Part shown: positions 1-8,588 of the stretch, piece after piece
How positions within the stretch are numbered: the first letter of the stretch is position 1
Layout: each line of letters opens with the position of its first letter
Assembly (NCBI GenBank): GCA_034521755.1
Contig: JAXHMB010000001.1
Coordinates: 186,001-250,000, forward strand
Length of the DNA: 64,000 nt
Origin: JAXHMB01 sp034521755
GTDB lineage: Bacteria > Bacteroidota > Rhodothermia > Balneolales > Balneolaceae
Reading direction: 5' to 3'
Made by a program: the position numbers and the translations under genes
Notes under the pieces: model-generated
Told to the model about the DNA's origin: nothing
What the model saw: only the letters and a program-made list of their open reading frames with translations
Database searches by the model: none

Positions 1-152
1 ATGATATCATATTTGCGTTTACTGATTTTTAAAATAAAAGAGAATATATATTCTGTTAACTCGGCTTTTGACCTGTTGCCCTTTAATGATATTCTTTCTT
101 GAATTTTGACTAACTTCGTCTGGCTCTAAACCAAACAATTTTAACTGCCTCA

Positions 153-2660
153 ATGGAGAAACTTTTACGTTTTTTTCGCCCCCTGTTAACTTTTAATTAT
201 TCACATCCCTTTTTAGTAATTACTGTAGCCTTTTTGCTCGCAGCAGTTTCTTCATACTTTGCCCTTGGCCTAAAGGTAGATACTGATATTGCCAACCTTC
301 TTCCTAAAAGTAATAAGCATGTAAAGGCGTTGGATAAATTACAGGAAACGGTAGGTGGGGAGACGGCTATGGAGATTGTGATACAATCTCCAAGTTTTGA
401 AGCTAATAAGCAATTTGCGGAAGATTTTATTGATCAGGCTCTAGAACTGCATGATGAGGGTACAGGGAATAATTTTTTTAAAAGAGCAGAGTTCAGAAAA
501 GAAACACAGGTTTTAGAAGAGAATGCTCTTTATTTTGCTACGTCTTCTGAATTAGATGATATTACAGAATATCTTCAGGATGAAATTAGAAAAGCAAAAG
601 AAGAAGCCAGTCCTTTCTATATAGATTTTGGGGAAGAGGAAGACTCAACAGAGAGTGCAAAACTTGAACGGTTTGAAGAGAGCTATGATGCCATTATACC
701 TTCAGAATATCCTGTGAGTGCAGACAGTACTGTGATGCTGCTTAAGCTTTATCCTACAGGTTCCAAGAGTAACCTGAGCTTTCTTGAAGATATGTTTGCT
801 ACTACAGATTCTTTAATTGTTGAAATGGAGCCTGCTTCATACAATGAAGAAATGGAAGTAAGAGCCGGCGGTCGATTAGAGAGACACCTTTCGGAGTTGG
901 ATTCAATTATGAGCGATGTGTTCAATAGTTTTGCCTCAGGTATTTCGGGGGTCATTCTATTGGTAATGTTTTACTTTTTTATTAAGAAGTACATCAACTA
1001 CAGAAGAGGGAGCCATAAAGATCAACATCATACATTCTGGGAGCATCTTGTCCGACTGCCGGTACCTGTACTGGTTATTGGCGTGCCACTTATATGCAGC
1101 CTCACATGGACTTTTGGTATTACTTATGGCGTATTAGGCATGCTCAATACCATGACCTCAGTGCTGTTTGTTATTCTTTTTGGTATGGGTATTGATTATG
1201 GTATTCATTTCTATGCTCGGTATATAGAATTCCGCTCGGATGGGAAAAGTATTCAAGACTCTTTGAATGATACCTATGAAAAAACAGGTACAGCTATAGT
1301 TGTAAGCGGATTAACAACAGCATTCTCTCTTTTTGTACTTATTGCAGCAAAATTCAGGGGATTCTCAGAGTTTGGTTTTATTGCAGGTACCGGTATCATT
1401 TTAGCATTATTTTGTATGCTTTTTGTTATGCCGTCACTGTTGGTTCTTTTTGAAAGAGCAAACTGGATTTTGTTGAACGAAAGTGCCGAAGAACATAAAA
1501 AAGAACCTCTGTTTCATCGCTTTCCTTTATCGAGAACGTTAGTAGTGGTTGGTTTGGTTATTTCTGTTGCCGTTGTAGCAAACAGTGGAGGGTTGCGTTT
1601 TCAGTATGAATTTGGTGACCTTGAGCCCGAGTTTCCGGAGTATAATTCATTCAGAGACATCTCAAAGCAAGTATCTGATTCAAATAAAAGAAATCCCGCC
1701 TATATTCTGGCCGATAATGATCAGGAAGTGATTAAGATCATGGAAAAGCTCCGACACAAGATGCGTACGGATACCACAAGTCCAACTATTTTAGATGTGG
1801 AGGCTTTGCCGGAGCGATTCCCGCCTACCGACAGTACAGCCCAAGATAAGCTAGAGCGTATTGCACAAATTCGCGAATTATTGAAAGATCCGTTTATTGT
1901 AGATCAGGATGATAAGCAACTAGATAGGCTTCGTGAAGCATCACAGACGACATCACCGATGAGCATCAATGAAATCCCCGATTATTTTAAGAGTCAGTTT
2001 GTGACTAGAGACGGTGAGGTAGGCAATTTTGTAATTGTATACCCAGCTGTTGGACTTTCTGATGGCCGCCAGTCTATAGCATTTAAGGATGATGTGGGAG
2101 AGGTGACGCTTGATAATGGAAAAACATTTTATGCAGCCAGTACGTCTATTATTGCTGCAGAGATGCTTGATCTGATGCGTTCTGAGAGCCCTTGGATGGT
2201 TGGTGCTACACTTACAATGGTTTTTATCTTGATGCTCATATCATTCCGTTCGCTTCGTTGGGCAATTATCGCCATGCTTCCGCTATTAGTTGGCTTGCTT
2301 TGGCTGTTTGGCATTATGCTGCTTACCGGGCTCATGTTTAACTTCTATAATTTGGTAGTGCTTCCGGCTATTCTGGGAATTGGTGAAGACAATGGAGTAC
2401 ACCTGGCGCATCGTTATAGAGATGAAGGTAAAAACAGCATGTGGGAAGTGCTTTCAAGCACGGGGCAGCATATTACCATTGGTTCCTTGACGACAATGCT
2501 TGGTTTTTCAGGCTTGCTGTTTACAAATCATCCGGGATTGCAATCACTTGGAGTAATGGCAGTCATTGGCATTGGTATGACTTTAGTGACAGCTCTTACC
2601 TTTTTACCTGCACTTATTCAATGGCTGGAAGATCGTAACTGGATTAAATTTCAGGGCTAG
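153..2660 (+). CDS. MMPL/RND-superfamily exporter
   Basis: Predicted inner-membrane transporter of the MMPL/RND (SSD-like) superfamily, 835 residues. It shows the family's internal duplication: one N-terminal membrane helix (about residues 17-37), a large extracytoplasmic loop, a membrane block (about 255-430), then a second helix (about 455-475), loop and membrane block (about 685-825). The proton-relay motif is visible in both halves, as GMGIDYGIHF in the first and GIGEDNGVHLAHRY in the second. Members export lipids, hopanoids or other hydrophobic molecules; the substrate cannot be read from the sequence. The gene is convergent with trkH, with only 2 bases between stop codons. No membrane-fusion or outer-membrane partner is adjacent, which fits a stand-alone MMPL protein rather than a tripartite drug pump. 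Confidence 0.85.
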   Translation: MEKLLRFFRPLLTFNYSHPFLVITVAFLLAAVSSYFALGLKVDTDIANLLPKSNKHVKALDKLQETVGGETAMEIVIQSPSFEANKQFAEDFIDQALELHDEGTGNNFFKRAEFRKETQVLEENALYFATSSELDDITEYLQDEIRKAKEEASPFYIDFGEEEDSTESAKLERFEESYDAIIPSEYPVSADSTVMLLKLYPTGSKSNLSFLEDMFATTDSLIVEMEPASYNEEMEVRAGGRLERHLSELDSIMSDVFNSFASGISGVILLVMFYFFIKKYINYRRGSHKDQHHTFWEHLVRLPVPVLVIGVPLICSLTWTFGITYGVLGMLNTMTSVLFVILFGMGIDYGIHFYARYIEFRSDGKSIQDSLNDTYEKTGTAIVVSGLTTAFSLFVLIAAKFRGFSEFGFIAGTGIILALFCMLFVMPSLLVLFERANWILLNESAEEHKKEPLFHRFPLSRTLVVVGLVISVAVVANSGGLRFQYEFGDLEPEFPEYNSFRDISKQVSDSNKRNPAYILADNDQEVIKIMEKLRHKMRTDTTSPTILDVEALPERFPPTDSTAQDKLERIAQIRELLKDPFIVDQDDKQLDRLREASQTTSPMSINEIPDYFKSQFVTRDGEVGNFVIVYPAVGLSDGRQSIAFKDDVGEVTLDNGKTFYAASTSIIAAEMLDLMRSESPWMVGATLTMVFILMLISFRSLRWAIIAMLPLLVGLLWLFGIMLLTGLMFNFYNLVVLPAILGIGEDNGVHLAHRYRDEGKNSMWEVLSSTGQHITIGSLTTMLGFSGLLFTNHPGLQSLGVMAVIGIGMTLVTALTFLPALIQWLEDRNWIKFQG

Positions 2661-2662
2661 CC

Positions 2663-4180
2663 CTATTGTTTCCAGAATGAAGGAGCAAAAATCAGCAGTA
2701 CTGTAAAAATTTCAAGGCGGCCAATCATCATCATTAAAATAAGTACCCATTTCCCAATATAGGGTATTTGGGCATAGTTATCGGTAGGGCCGAACTCACC
2801 CCAGCCCGGACCGATATTACCAAGACAGGCAATACTTGCGCCGATAGCTGACTGAAGATCATATCCAAATAGTGAAATGATAAGAGCACCAATACCAAAA
2901 GTGATGAGATAAAGCACAAAGAAACTCAGTACAGCACGCTGAATATTTGCATCTACCGTTTTATTGCCAATACGAATAGGGAGTACCGCTTTGGGATGTA
3001 CAATTTGTTTTATTTCCCGGAAAGAGTTGCGAATGATGATCATCCAGCGGATCATTTTGGGCCCGCCACCCGTTGAACCGGCACATCCTCCTGTAAAGAA
3101 AAGCAAGAATAAAAAGAAACTTCCGAAGGAGTACCAAAGCTCATAGTCATCAGTGCTAAAGCCCGTAGTTGTAACAATCGCCACAACCTGAAAAGCTCCA
3201 GATTGCAGAGCTTTAGCAACAGAATATCCATCAAAAAGCCAGAGAGAAGAACTGATGACCAAAATTCCTATAGCTGTAACCAAGGTATAAAAACGGGTTT
3301 CTCTGTTATTGAAAAATGATTTTGTATCACCCTTGAGAAGCCTGAAATGCATAGCAAAACTCATGCCCGCAAGAAACATAAAGATAGTTATGACCACATG
3401 TATGTATGTGGAGTCGAAAGCAGCTATACTTGCATTCTTGGTAGAAAAGCCGCCTGTAGCCAATGTTGCAAAGGCGTGATTAATGGCTTCAAACCAATCC
3501 ATTGAAGGGTGAATCCAAAGTAGCAGGAACTCCATGCCGGTGAAAGCTACATAAACACCCCAAAGCAATTTTGCAGTTTCTTGCACTCGCGGTGTTAGTT
3601 TATCAGCAGTTGGACCCGGAGATTCCGCCTGGAAAAGCTGCATGCCTCCGACACCCAATAAGGGAAGAATAGCCAGTGTTAATACAATGATGCCCATACC
3701 GCCCAACCAGTGTGCCAACGAACGCCAAAACAAAATACTGTAGGGCAGAGCCTCTATTTGAGGGTTTTGAAAGCCATCACTGGTAATACCTCCAAAAATA
3801 GTTGCTCCAGTGGTGGAAAGGCCGCTCATAGTTTCAAACACGGCATCCGTATAGCTGGGCAATATGCCTGAAATGACAAAGGGCAGGGCACCAACCAACG
3901 AAAGAAATAACCAAGTAAGGCTAACGACCAGAAATCCCTCACGGATGCGAATTTCATTATCAGACTTAAAGAAATAATAGAGTCCTCCGCCTACTACAAA
4001 AGCAATAGAAGCAGAATACAAGAATGTGTTCCAAATCTCTTCATCGTAAATCAAGGCAATTCCCATCGGTAATAACAAGGCAAATCCTAAAAAGAATATA
4101 AAGGCTCCTAATATTCCCAGTACGGTCAGGAAATCGATGTTTGGCCGATTAAAACTGAGCGTTTTTACAGAGTTCGCCAT
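2663..4180 (-). CDS. trkH: Trk potassium uptake membrane subunit TrkH
   Basis: Potassium-translocating subunit of the Trk/Ktr system, 505 residues, a normal TrkH length. The four selectivity-loop repeats are visible: GLSTTGATIFGG, LATGGFSTKNAS, TTTGFSTDDYE and CLGNIGPGWGEFG, each centred on a conserved glycine. About ten hydrophobic segments cover the protein. The start codon overlaps the stop of the upstream trkA by one base (TAATG), so the two are translated as one operon in the order trkA-trkH. Together they form a K+ channel-like uptake system gated by nucleotide binding to TrkA. Confidence 0.95.
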   Translation of the reverse strand: MANSVKTLSFNRPNIDFLTVLGILGAFIFFLGFALLLPMGIALIYDEEIWNTFLYSASIAFVVGGGLYYFFKSDNEIRIREGFLVVSLTWLFLSLVGALPFVISGILPSYTDAVFETMSGLSTTGATIFGGITSDGFQNPQIEALPYSILFWRSLAHWLGGMGIIVLTLAILPLLGVGGMQLFQAESPGPTADKLTPRVQETAKLLWGVYVAFTGMEFLLLWIHPSMDWFEAINHAFATLATGGFSTKNASIAAFDSTYIHVVITIFMFLAGMSFAMHFRLLKGDTKSFFNNRETRFYTLVTAIGILVISSSLWLFDGYSVAKALQSGAFQVVAIVTTTGFSTDDYELWYSFGSFFLFLLFFTGGCAGSTGGGPKMIRWMIIIRNSFREIKQIVHPKAVLPIRIGNKTVDANIQRAVLSFFVLYLITFGIGALIISLFGYDLQSAIGASIACLGNIGPGWGEFGPTDNYAQIPYIGKWVLILMMMIGRLEIFTVLLIFAPSFWKQ

Positions 4181-5529
4181 TATTGAAAAAGTGAAGTTAT
4201 TTTATCAACAGCTTCGGGCAGGCAGAAAATAATCACTCTGTCACCGACATTAATTTGTGATTTACCGGTAGCGATTTCAACGGAGCCATTACTTAAAATA
4301 CCCCCAACAACACATCCTTCTGGCCATGAGATCTTATGGATGGGTTTTTTAACAACTTTAGATTTTTCTGCAGCCTGAAGTTCAATAACCTCTGCCTTGA
4401 TGCCTTGTAGTGCTGTTACCGAAATAACTCTTCCTTCTCGTACATGGCGATGGATTTCATTAGAGGCTGCAGACTTTTTATTAATAGCCGCATCAAGTCC
4501 TATAGTTTGACTAAGTGGTATATAATCTGATTTTGAAACGAGTGCGATGGTTTTCTTCACCTCAAGATGCTTGGCCATCAAGCAGGAGATAATGTTAGAC
4601 TCTTCATCTTCAGTGACTGAAATAAATGCGTCAGTGTCTGTGATACCTTCGGTAGCGAGCAGGTCGGGATCAGTAGGATTACCATTTAGAACAAGCACAT
4701 CTTTTAGTTCTTCGGCCAGCTCAACGGCAGTATCATGGTCGGGTTCAATGAGTTTAATATTCCACTTTTTTTCTTCATTACTCAGAATTCGGGCAATCAT
4801 CGCCCCAATAGGTGAGCCACCGGCAATCATAATACGGCTAATTTCTATATCAGGTTTACCGGTGGTTTTAATAACTCTGGGGATGTTGTCTGTTTCTGCC
4901 AGGATAAATACCTGATCCAAGGCCTGAATGTTTACGGAACCGTTGGGAATAATGGTAAGTCCTTTTCTGGCAATAGCTACAACCCGGAAGATAAATTCGG
5001 AATTTTCTTCGGCGTAATCTATGAGAGATTTTCCAACAAGGGGAGAATTCTTCCCAATCTTTAGGCCAATCATTTGCATTTTGCCCTCTGCAAGGTTAAT
5101 CAAATCACTTGCTGATGCACGCTTAATTAGACGAACAATTTCCTGGGCTGCACTTTGTTCGGGATGGATCATTACATCAATGCCCAGATCGGTGGGTTTA
5201 AGTGGGGCATTGGGGCGAGATAATTCGTCACTTCGTACTCTGGCAATAACCATTTTGGCTCCTAGCCGTTTACTCATCATAGAGGCAATCATGTTTACCT
5301 CATCAATACTGGTTACTGCAATAAGGATATCTGCATCTTTAACACCGGCATCAACAAGATCTTTAGCAGATGTAGCATTGCCTTCAAAAGAAAGCACGTC
5401 CAGATTTTCAGATACTTTATCAAGGCAATCTTTGTCACGGTCTAGAACAATAACATCGTGCTTCTCTTTGGAAAGTACACTGGCAAGGTCATAACCGATT
5501 TCGCCGGCACCAATAATGATAATTTTCAA
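4180..5529 (-). CDS. trkA: Trk system regulatory subunit TrkA
   Basis: Peripheral NAD(H)/nucleotide-binding gating subunit for TrkH, 449 residues. It has the duplicated architecture RCK_N-RCK_C-RCK_N-RCK_C. The first Rossmann fold begins with IIIGAGEIGYDLA followed by VLDRD; the second is around residues 230-350 with IMIAGGSPIGAMIA. Each RCK_C region follows at about 145-225 and 365-449. It is the first gene of a two-gene operon with trkH. Upstream (5530-5743) lies an AT-rich 214-base divergent intergenic shared with mgtE, in which no regulatory site could be named with confidence. Confidence 0.95.
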   Translation of the reverse strand: MKIIIIGAGEIGYDLASVLSKEKHDVIVLDRDKDCLDKVSENLDVLSFEGNATSAKDLVDAGVKDADILIAVTSIDEVNMIASMMSKRLGAKMVIARVRSDELSRPNAPLKPTDLGIDVMIHPEQSAAQEIVRLIKRASASDLINLAEGKMQMIGLKIGKNSPLVGKSLIDYAEENSEFIFRVVAIARKGLTIIPNGSVNIQALDQVFILAETDNIPRVIKTTGKPDIEISRIMIAGGSPIGAMIARILSNEEKKWNIKLIEPDHDTAVELAEELKDVLVLNGNPTDPDLLATEGITDTDAFISVTEDEESNIISCLMAKHLEVKKTIALVSKSDYIPLSQTIGLDAAINKKSAASNEIHRHVREGRVISVTALQGIKAEVIELQAAEKSKVVKKPIHKISWPEGCVVGGILSNGSVEIATGKSQINVGDRVIIFCLPEAVDKITSLFQ

Positions 5530-5743
5530 ATCAGATAGTTATTGTTAGAAAATAATTAGGCAAAAAGTTCTAAATTCAACATATAATCGCAAAATATCAG
5601 GCATAATGTACAATTATTTTTTGAGGATGTTAAAGCACAAATAATTTATAAAAGAAGGAATCACGGCTTGTTTTTTGCATCATTTTATGCGATTCTTAGA
5701 CCCAATCCCCGCAAGGTTAACATGCATTTAACAGGTAGTTTTC

Positions 5744-7126
5744 ATGATCGTCCCTCTTTTAAAACCGGAGTTTGATGAGCTGATCAAAGCCAAAGACTGG
5801 GTGGCCCTCAAAGATGTTTTAGATGATGTGCCACCGGTTGATATCGCAGAACTGCTCGAAGAGCTGGATACTGAAGTTGCAGTCGTTATTTTCCGACTTC
5901 TTAAAAAGCAGAAAGCGGCCGATGTATTCTACTATCTAAGTACAAAAAAGGGCGCCGATCTTTTAGATGTATTTACAGCACAGCAGCTTAGCGAGGTGAT
6001 GTCTAACCTTGAGCCGGATGAACGTGTGGCTCTTATGGAAGAGTTGCCGGGACACCTCACCCAGCGTGTCATGAATTCCATGAAGCTGGATGACCGAAAG
6101 CAGGTTCAGAAATTGCTGGGCTATCCAGATGAAAGCGTGGGTCGTTTAATGACTCCGCGTTATGTAAAGATAAAGAAAGACTGGACTATTCAGCGGAGTA
6201 TGGATCATATTCGAAAGTATGGTCACAGTGTGGAAACTGTTAACGTAATTTATGTAGTTGACGAGCAAGAAAAACTGATTGATGACCTCAGGCTTAATCA
6301 ATTAATTTTGGCGGATCCGGAGGCAAAGATTAGTTCGTTAATGGATGAAAGCTTTGAAGCTCTGAGTGCTTTTGATGATCAGGAAGAAGCTGTAAAGATG
6401 CTGAGTAAGTACGATAGGGTAGCACTACCGGTGGTAGATTCTGATGGAGTATTGGTAGGGATTGTTACGGTGGATGATATTATTGACGTAGCCGAAGAAG
6501 AGACTACCGAGGATATGCAGAAGATGGCCGGTATGGATGCTTTGGATGATTATTATTCACAAACCGGTATTTTTACGATCGTAAAAAAGCGTTTATGGTG
6601 GTTGGTTATCCTTTTTGTAGGACAAATACTTACAGCTATCACTATGGGAGGGTATGAAGAGGTGCTTCAAAAGGTGGTAGCATTGTCTTTCTTTGTGCCT
6701 TTAATTATTTCAAGTGGGGGTAACTCGGGTTCGCAGGCTGCGACGTTGATCATACGCGCCCTGGCAACAGATGATATTAAATCTGATGACTGGAAACGTG
6801 TTTTTTCCCGGGAACTTTCTTCGGGTCTTCTTTTAGGATTACTCATCGGATTACTTGGGTTTGTCACTCTGGTCAGCTGGGACTTGCTCGCGGGGGCCGC
6901 CTTAACCAAAGGTGTTATACTAACAGCCATGGTGGTTGGGTTAAGCCTGTTCTGCATAGTGTTATTTGGAAACGTGATAGGTGCTATGCTACCATTTATT
7001 TTAGAAAAACTGAATCTTGATCCCGCTGTTTCTTCTGCACCTTTTGTTGCAACAGTAGTAGATGTAAGTGGAATCATTATTTACTTTACCATTGCGGTAT
7101 TGTTGTTAAGCGGAACGTTATTATAA
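5744..7126 (+). CDS. mgtE: Magnesium transporter MgtE
   Basis: Mg2+ channel of the MgtE family, 460 residues, a typical length. Domain order: acidic N-terminal superhelical domain (about 5-125, with DIAELLEEL and repeats of leucine/acidic residues), a tandem CBS pair (about 135-255, containing VGIVTVDDIIDV), a plug helix, and five membrane helices in the last 180 residues with the conserved SGGNSGSQAATLIIRAL stretch. The CBS/N domains sense cytoplasmic Mg2+ and close the pore. No M-box riboswitch is evident in the roughly 210-base leader. The gene is followed by a perfect 16-bp tandem repeat that overlaps its stop codon. Confidence 0.93.
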   Translation: MIVPLLKPEFDELIKAKDWVALKDVLDDVPPVDIAELLEELDTEVAVVIFRLLKKQKAADVFYYLSTKKGADLLDVFTAQQLSEVMSNLEPDERVALMEELPGHLTQRVMNSMKLDDRKQVQKLLGYPDESVGRLMTPRYVKIKKDWTIQRSMDHIRKYGHSVETVNVIYVVDEQEKLIDDLRLNQLILADPEAKISSLMDESFEALSAFDDQEEAVKMLSKYDRVALPVVDSDGVLVGIVTVDDIIDVAEEETTEDMQKMAGMDALDDYYSQTGIFTIVKKRLWWLVILFVGQILTAITMGGYEEVLQKVVALSFFVPLIISSGGNSGSQAATLIIRALATDDIKSDDWKRVFSRELSSGLLLGLLIGLLGFVTLVSWDLLAGAALTKGVILTAMVVGLSLFCIVLFGNVIGAMLPFILEKLNLDPAVSSAPFVATVVDVSGIIIYFTIAVLLLSGTLL

Positions 7127-7151
7127 AAGCATAAAATTATAAAAGCATAAA
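7120..7151. repeat. Perfect 16-bp tandem duplication between mgtE and thyA
   Basis: The unit ATTATAAAAGCATAAA occurs twice head to tail at 7120-7135 and 7136-7151. The first copy contains the mgtE stop codon. The second copy ends 7 bases before the thyA start, so the repeat makes up nearly the whole spacer. It looks like a local slippage duplication that moved thyA away from mgtE. Confidence 0.9.
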
Positions 7152-7158
7152 AATCACG

Positions 7159-8007
7159 ATGAAAGCATATTTAGATCTAGTTAGAAATGTACTTGATCAC
7201 GGTGTAAGAAAGGAAAATCGAACAGGAACAGATACTATTTCGAGTTTTTCTGAATTTTATAAGGTAGATCTAAGTGAGGGATATCCGCTTCTGACAACCA
7301 AAAAAGTCTATTTCAGATCAGTGATTCTGGAACTTCTTTGGTATCTGAGGGGAGAAGATCATATCCGATGGCTTCGTGATGAAAATGATTGCCATATATG
7401 GGATGCCTGGGCTGATGATGATGGACATGTTGGACCGATTTATCCGGTTATGTGGCGAAGATTTCCTTACTTTGAGCAGGATGAAATTGGCTTCGAGGGC
7501 AATGCTTCACATATCAAAAAGACAGTTTGGATCAAGAAAGAGTTTGACCAGGTGCAGCGTGCTATAAAAATGCTTAAAGAAAATCCCAATAGCCGGCGTA
7601 TAGTGGTTAGTGCCTGGCATCCGGGATTGCTTAATGAGATGGCACTGCCTCCATGTCACGTCATGTATATTTTTAATGTTTCCGACGGTAAGCTGAATTG
7701 CCATCTTACTCAACGGTCTGGAGATATAGCCCTGGGAATTCCGTTTAACCTGGCTTGTTATTCAGCACTGACAATGGCTGTTGCCAACGAGGTAGGATTA
7801 GATTACGGTCACTTCGCCCATACCATCGTAGATGCTCATATTTATGTTAATCATGTTGACGGATTGAAAGAACAGCTCACTCGTCAGCCTAAGGAGTTGC
7901 CAACGCTTGAAATAGCCGATAAGCCTGTTGATGAGCTTGAGTTTGAAGACTTTACCTTGAAAAATTATAATCCCGATCCATCCATCAAGTTTGAAGTAGC
8001 AGTATGA
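7159..8007 (+). CDS. thyA: Thymidylate synthase
   Basis: Folate-dependent methylation of dUMP to dTMP using 5,10-methylene-THF, cytoplasmic, 282 residues. The catalytic cysteine lies in ALPPCHVMYIF, and the dUMP-binding motif LTQRSGDIALGIPFNLACY follows. The N-terminal RTGTDTISSF and C-terminal YNPDPSIKFEVAV are standard for ThyA. It is slightly longer than the E. coli form because of an insertion around residues 95-130. The stop codon overlaps the folA start (ATGA), coupling production of the dihydrofolate-generating and dihydrofolate-reducing enzymes. Confidence 0.97.
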   Translation: MKAYLDLVRNVLDHGVRKENRTGTDTISSFSEFYKVDLSEGYPLLTTKKVYFRSVILELLWYLRGEDHIRWLRDENDCHIWDAWADDDGHVGPIYPVMWRRFPYFEQDEIGFEGNASHIKKTVWIKKEFDQVQRAIKMLKENPNSRRIVVSAWHPGLLNEMALPPCHVMYIFNVSDGKLNCHLTQRSGDIALGIPFNLACYSALTMAVANEVGLDYGHFAHTIVDAHIYVNHVDGLKEQLTRQPKELPTLEIADKPVDELEFEDFTLKNYNPDPSIKFEVAV

Positions 8008-8480
8008 CCTTAGCCATTATTGTTGCCCACGATCCCAACCTTGTAATTGGCAAGGATGGTACGCTTCCTTGGCATTATTCTGAAGATCTCAAGTACTTTA
8101 AAAAAGTAACATTGGGTCACCCTATTTTAATGGGACGCGGAGTTTTTGAAGAACTTGATGAAAAACCACTTCCCGGCCGTGAAAATATCGTACTTTCCAG
8201 ATCCCGTAATTACGATCATGTGCCTACTTTTGCTTCCCTGAAAGACGCTTTAGAATATCTGGAAGATAATGATACTGTTTTTGTGATAGGAGGTGGCAAG
8301 GTGTACGAACAATTGCTACCTGAAGCTGATAAGCTGTATGTCACAGAAATACATAAAGAGTTCGATGGAGATACGTTTTTCCCTGAATATAGGGATGGTA
8401 TTGGCGAAAAATGGCTGGAGACTTCAAGAGAAGATTTTGGTGAATTCTCTTTTGTAGTTTATCATTCAAAAGAGGAATAA
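8004..8480 (+). CDS. folA: Dihydrofolate reductase
   Basis: NADPH-dependent reduction of dihydrofolate to tetrahydrofolate, 158 residues, standard type I DHFR length. Visible motifs are the N-terminal IVAHDPNLVIGKDGTLPWH (substrate/Met20 loop region), the nicotinamide-binding LGHPILMGRGVFEEL, and the FVIGGGKVYEQLL segment. The start ATG overlaps the thyA stop by 4 bases, a common translational-coupling arrangement. The two form a thymidylate cycle operon. Confidence 0.96.
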   Translation: MTLAIIVAHDPNLVIGKDGTLPWHYSEDLKYFKKVTLGHPILMGRGVFEELDEKPLPGRENIVLSRSRNYDHVPTFASLKDALEYLEDNDTVFVIGGGKVYEQLLPEADKLYVTEIHKEFDGDTFFPEYRDGIGEKWLETSREDFGEFSFVVYHSKEE

Positions 8481-8588
8481 GTTTTCAGCAGCAAAGAATA
8501 AAGATCTGGTAGCGGGTTTTTTTATATTATAATAATAAACACATTTAGCCGCAGTAATGCATTTCAATTCAACCACGAAGGGGATTAA

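Noticed and set aside
5530..5743. M-box riboswitch upstream of mgtE
   Set aside because: The 214-base gap shows no conserved M-box stems or terminator hairpin.
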